Of a DNA stretch of 64,000 bases, positions 62,942 through 64,000 are shown one piece after another (the stretch's first letter is position 1; each line of letters starts with the position of its first letter). The stretch spans positions 82,873 to 146,872 of the forward strand of contig MSJH02000842.1 of assembly GCA_001931875.2 (NCBI GenBank), given 5' to 3'. Source of the DNA: Byssochlamys sp. IMV 00236. Its lineage: Eukaryota; Ascomycota; Eurotiomycetes; Eurotiales; Thermoascaceae. The position numbers and the translations under genes were made by a program. Under the pieces are notes generated by a model. It made no database searches and was not told the origin of the DNA. It saw nothing but the letters and a program-made list of their open reading frames with translations.

Positions 62942-64000
62942 TATAAGAAATAGAGATTCTTAGAAGTTATTAATAAATTACTTTACTAATAATTATAGTA
63001 AGAGAAATAATAGCTTTATATACTTAGCTTAGAAAAGAGTTTATTAATAAGATAAAGGGTTAACTATTATAATAAAGGGTTTAACTAATATAAAGAAAGG
63101 TTTATATTAAAGGGTTCTAGTAATAAAGAGTCTATATAAGTAAAGAGATAATAGAGTATATATTATATTAGAATAAATTACTAGCTTTTAATAAAATAAT
63201 AATTTAAAGCCTATTTATATTTTAAACCTTAAGTATTTCTTAGCTTTATCTTATATAAATCTTAAAAGCAAGAAAAGTAAGGTTTAATTAATTATCTTAA
63301 TATTATATTTAAATTTAAGGCTTTATTATAATTCTATAAGTTTATATCTTAATAAGAAGCTAGAGGTATAATAATATTCTTTCTCTTTTTAAAGGCTTAT
63401 CCTTAAGCTATTATAAAGTTATTATATTAAATATAAAGTATAGCTTTATAAAGGTTTATAATATAATAAATAAAGGAGCTTCTTACTGCCTTTATAGTAA
63501 AAGATTAAAAAATTATATAAGCTAAGAGTATTATTTATATAATATTATAAGGTTAAAATTTTAATCTCTAATAACTATCTTCTTACCTTTTATTATATAT
63601 AGCTCTTAATCTTAAATATATTTAAATAAAGATTTAAATATATTTTTAAAGGTATAATAGTACTAATAATATAATAGCTTAAAAAACTTTAAAAAATTAA
63701 TTACTTTTTATTTATTTTTAAAGCTTTTTACTTTAGAAATATATTATTTTAATTAATTATATTAATATCTATTAATCTAATTAGACTATAGGTTTTAAAA
63801 TTTATTTTATATTACTCTATTATAGTAAAACTCTTTAAATAATTACTTTAATTTAAGATTTATATAATATATACTAATTTTATTAATATTAATAGCTTAA
63901 AAAGATTACTTTCTCCTTTAAGAAGCTATCTCCTCCTTCTATATTTTTTATAGAAGAAATAGCTACTACTACTAAAATATAGCTAAATTTAATTACTAAT
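62942..64000. other. Unassigned AT-rich segment
   Basis: It begins where the eta 3' LTR breaks off and runs to the window end. I found no match to the other elements in the window and no protein motif on either strand. It is slightly less AT-saturated than the Cop-2 cluster, with words such as CTTACTGCC (63482-63490). Irregular repeats of TAAAGGGTT lie near 63053-63130. It could be a further element running out of the window or old host sequence. Confidence 0.4.
63053..63132. repeat. Irregular TAAAGGGTT-type repeats
   Basis: TAAAGGGTT occurs at about 63053, 63073 and 63109, with related words AAAGGTTT and AAAGAGTC between and after. Spacing varies from about 15 to 36 bp, so it is not a regular satellite. 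Confidence 0.4.

Noticed and set aside
63053..63132. AGGGTTA-like words suggesting telomere repeats
   Set aside because: Spacing is irregular, the unit is TAAAGGGTT rather than TTAGGG, and there is no tandem run.
1..64000. Small secreted protein (effector-like) genes hidden in the AT-rich block
   Set aside because: No stretch with intact start, signal peptide and normal base composition outside the elements was seen on either strand; short frames are expected by chance.

Overview
This window is a block of degenerate transposable elements from what is most likely a filamentous ascomycete fungus. It is extremely AT-rich. Wherever two copies of an element can be compared, almost every difference is C/T or G/A, TpA is everywhere, and coding frames are full of TAA/TAG where related proteins have Gln or Trp codons. 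That is the footprint of repeat-induced point mutation (RIP) or a similar cytosine-to-thymine process. I found no intact gene, tRNA, rRNA or CRISPR array. The lineage below Pezizomycotina cannot be fixed from the sequence.

Most of the window can be explained as a nest. The outermost element is a chromodomain-type Ty3/gypsy element in + orientation (called Gyp-A copy A here). Its gag runs from the window edge to about 856, its pol resumes at 24471, is broken again at 28478, resumes at 39333 and ends in an LTR at 40481-40638. The first interruption (857-24470) is a Helitron of about 9 kb on the - strand. Three elements are inserted in that Helitron: a second Gyp-A copy (copy B, 1422-12639, - strand), a 3.0-kb deletion derivative of another gypsy family (Gyp-B, 15851-18887) and a short terminal-inverted-repeat element (MITE-2, 21069-21363). 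Copy B in turn carries a complete Ty1/copia element (Cop-1a, 4507-9486). The second interruption (28479-39328) is another Cop-1 copy (1b). It carries a MITE in its left LTR (MITE-1, 28583-29018) and a complete element of a second copia family (Cop-2 alpha, 30693-36050).

A third Gyp-A copy (copy C) starts directly from the LTR that ends copy A and is cut off at 43524 by a cluster of Cop-2 elements: a partial LTR (gamma), complete beta (43696-48972), inverted 5' part delta (48973-51154), diverged 3' part epsilon (about 51155-54032), inverted 3' end zeta (57489-57824) and eta (57825-62941). A 3.4-kb piece of a third gypsy family (Gyp-C) lies between epsilon and zeta. The last kilobase (62942-64000) is not assigned.

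The genes are all relics: Gag, protease, integrase, reverse transcriptase and RNase H of LTR elements, and the Rep/helicase of the Helitron. The signals most worth checking are two short TIR elements with TA target duplications (one barely touched by RIP), a coding-like relic antisense to the Helitron that could be cargo, primer sites matching the anticodon arm of initiator tRNA-Met in both copia families, a shared LTR between two gypsy copies, and several short tandem duplications that differ between copies. Element names (Gyp-A, Cop-1 and so on) are local labels, not database names. All protein calls were made by eye from RIP-damaged frames.
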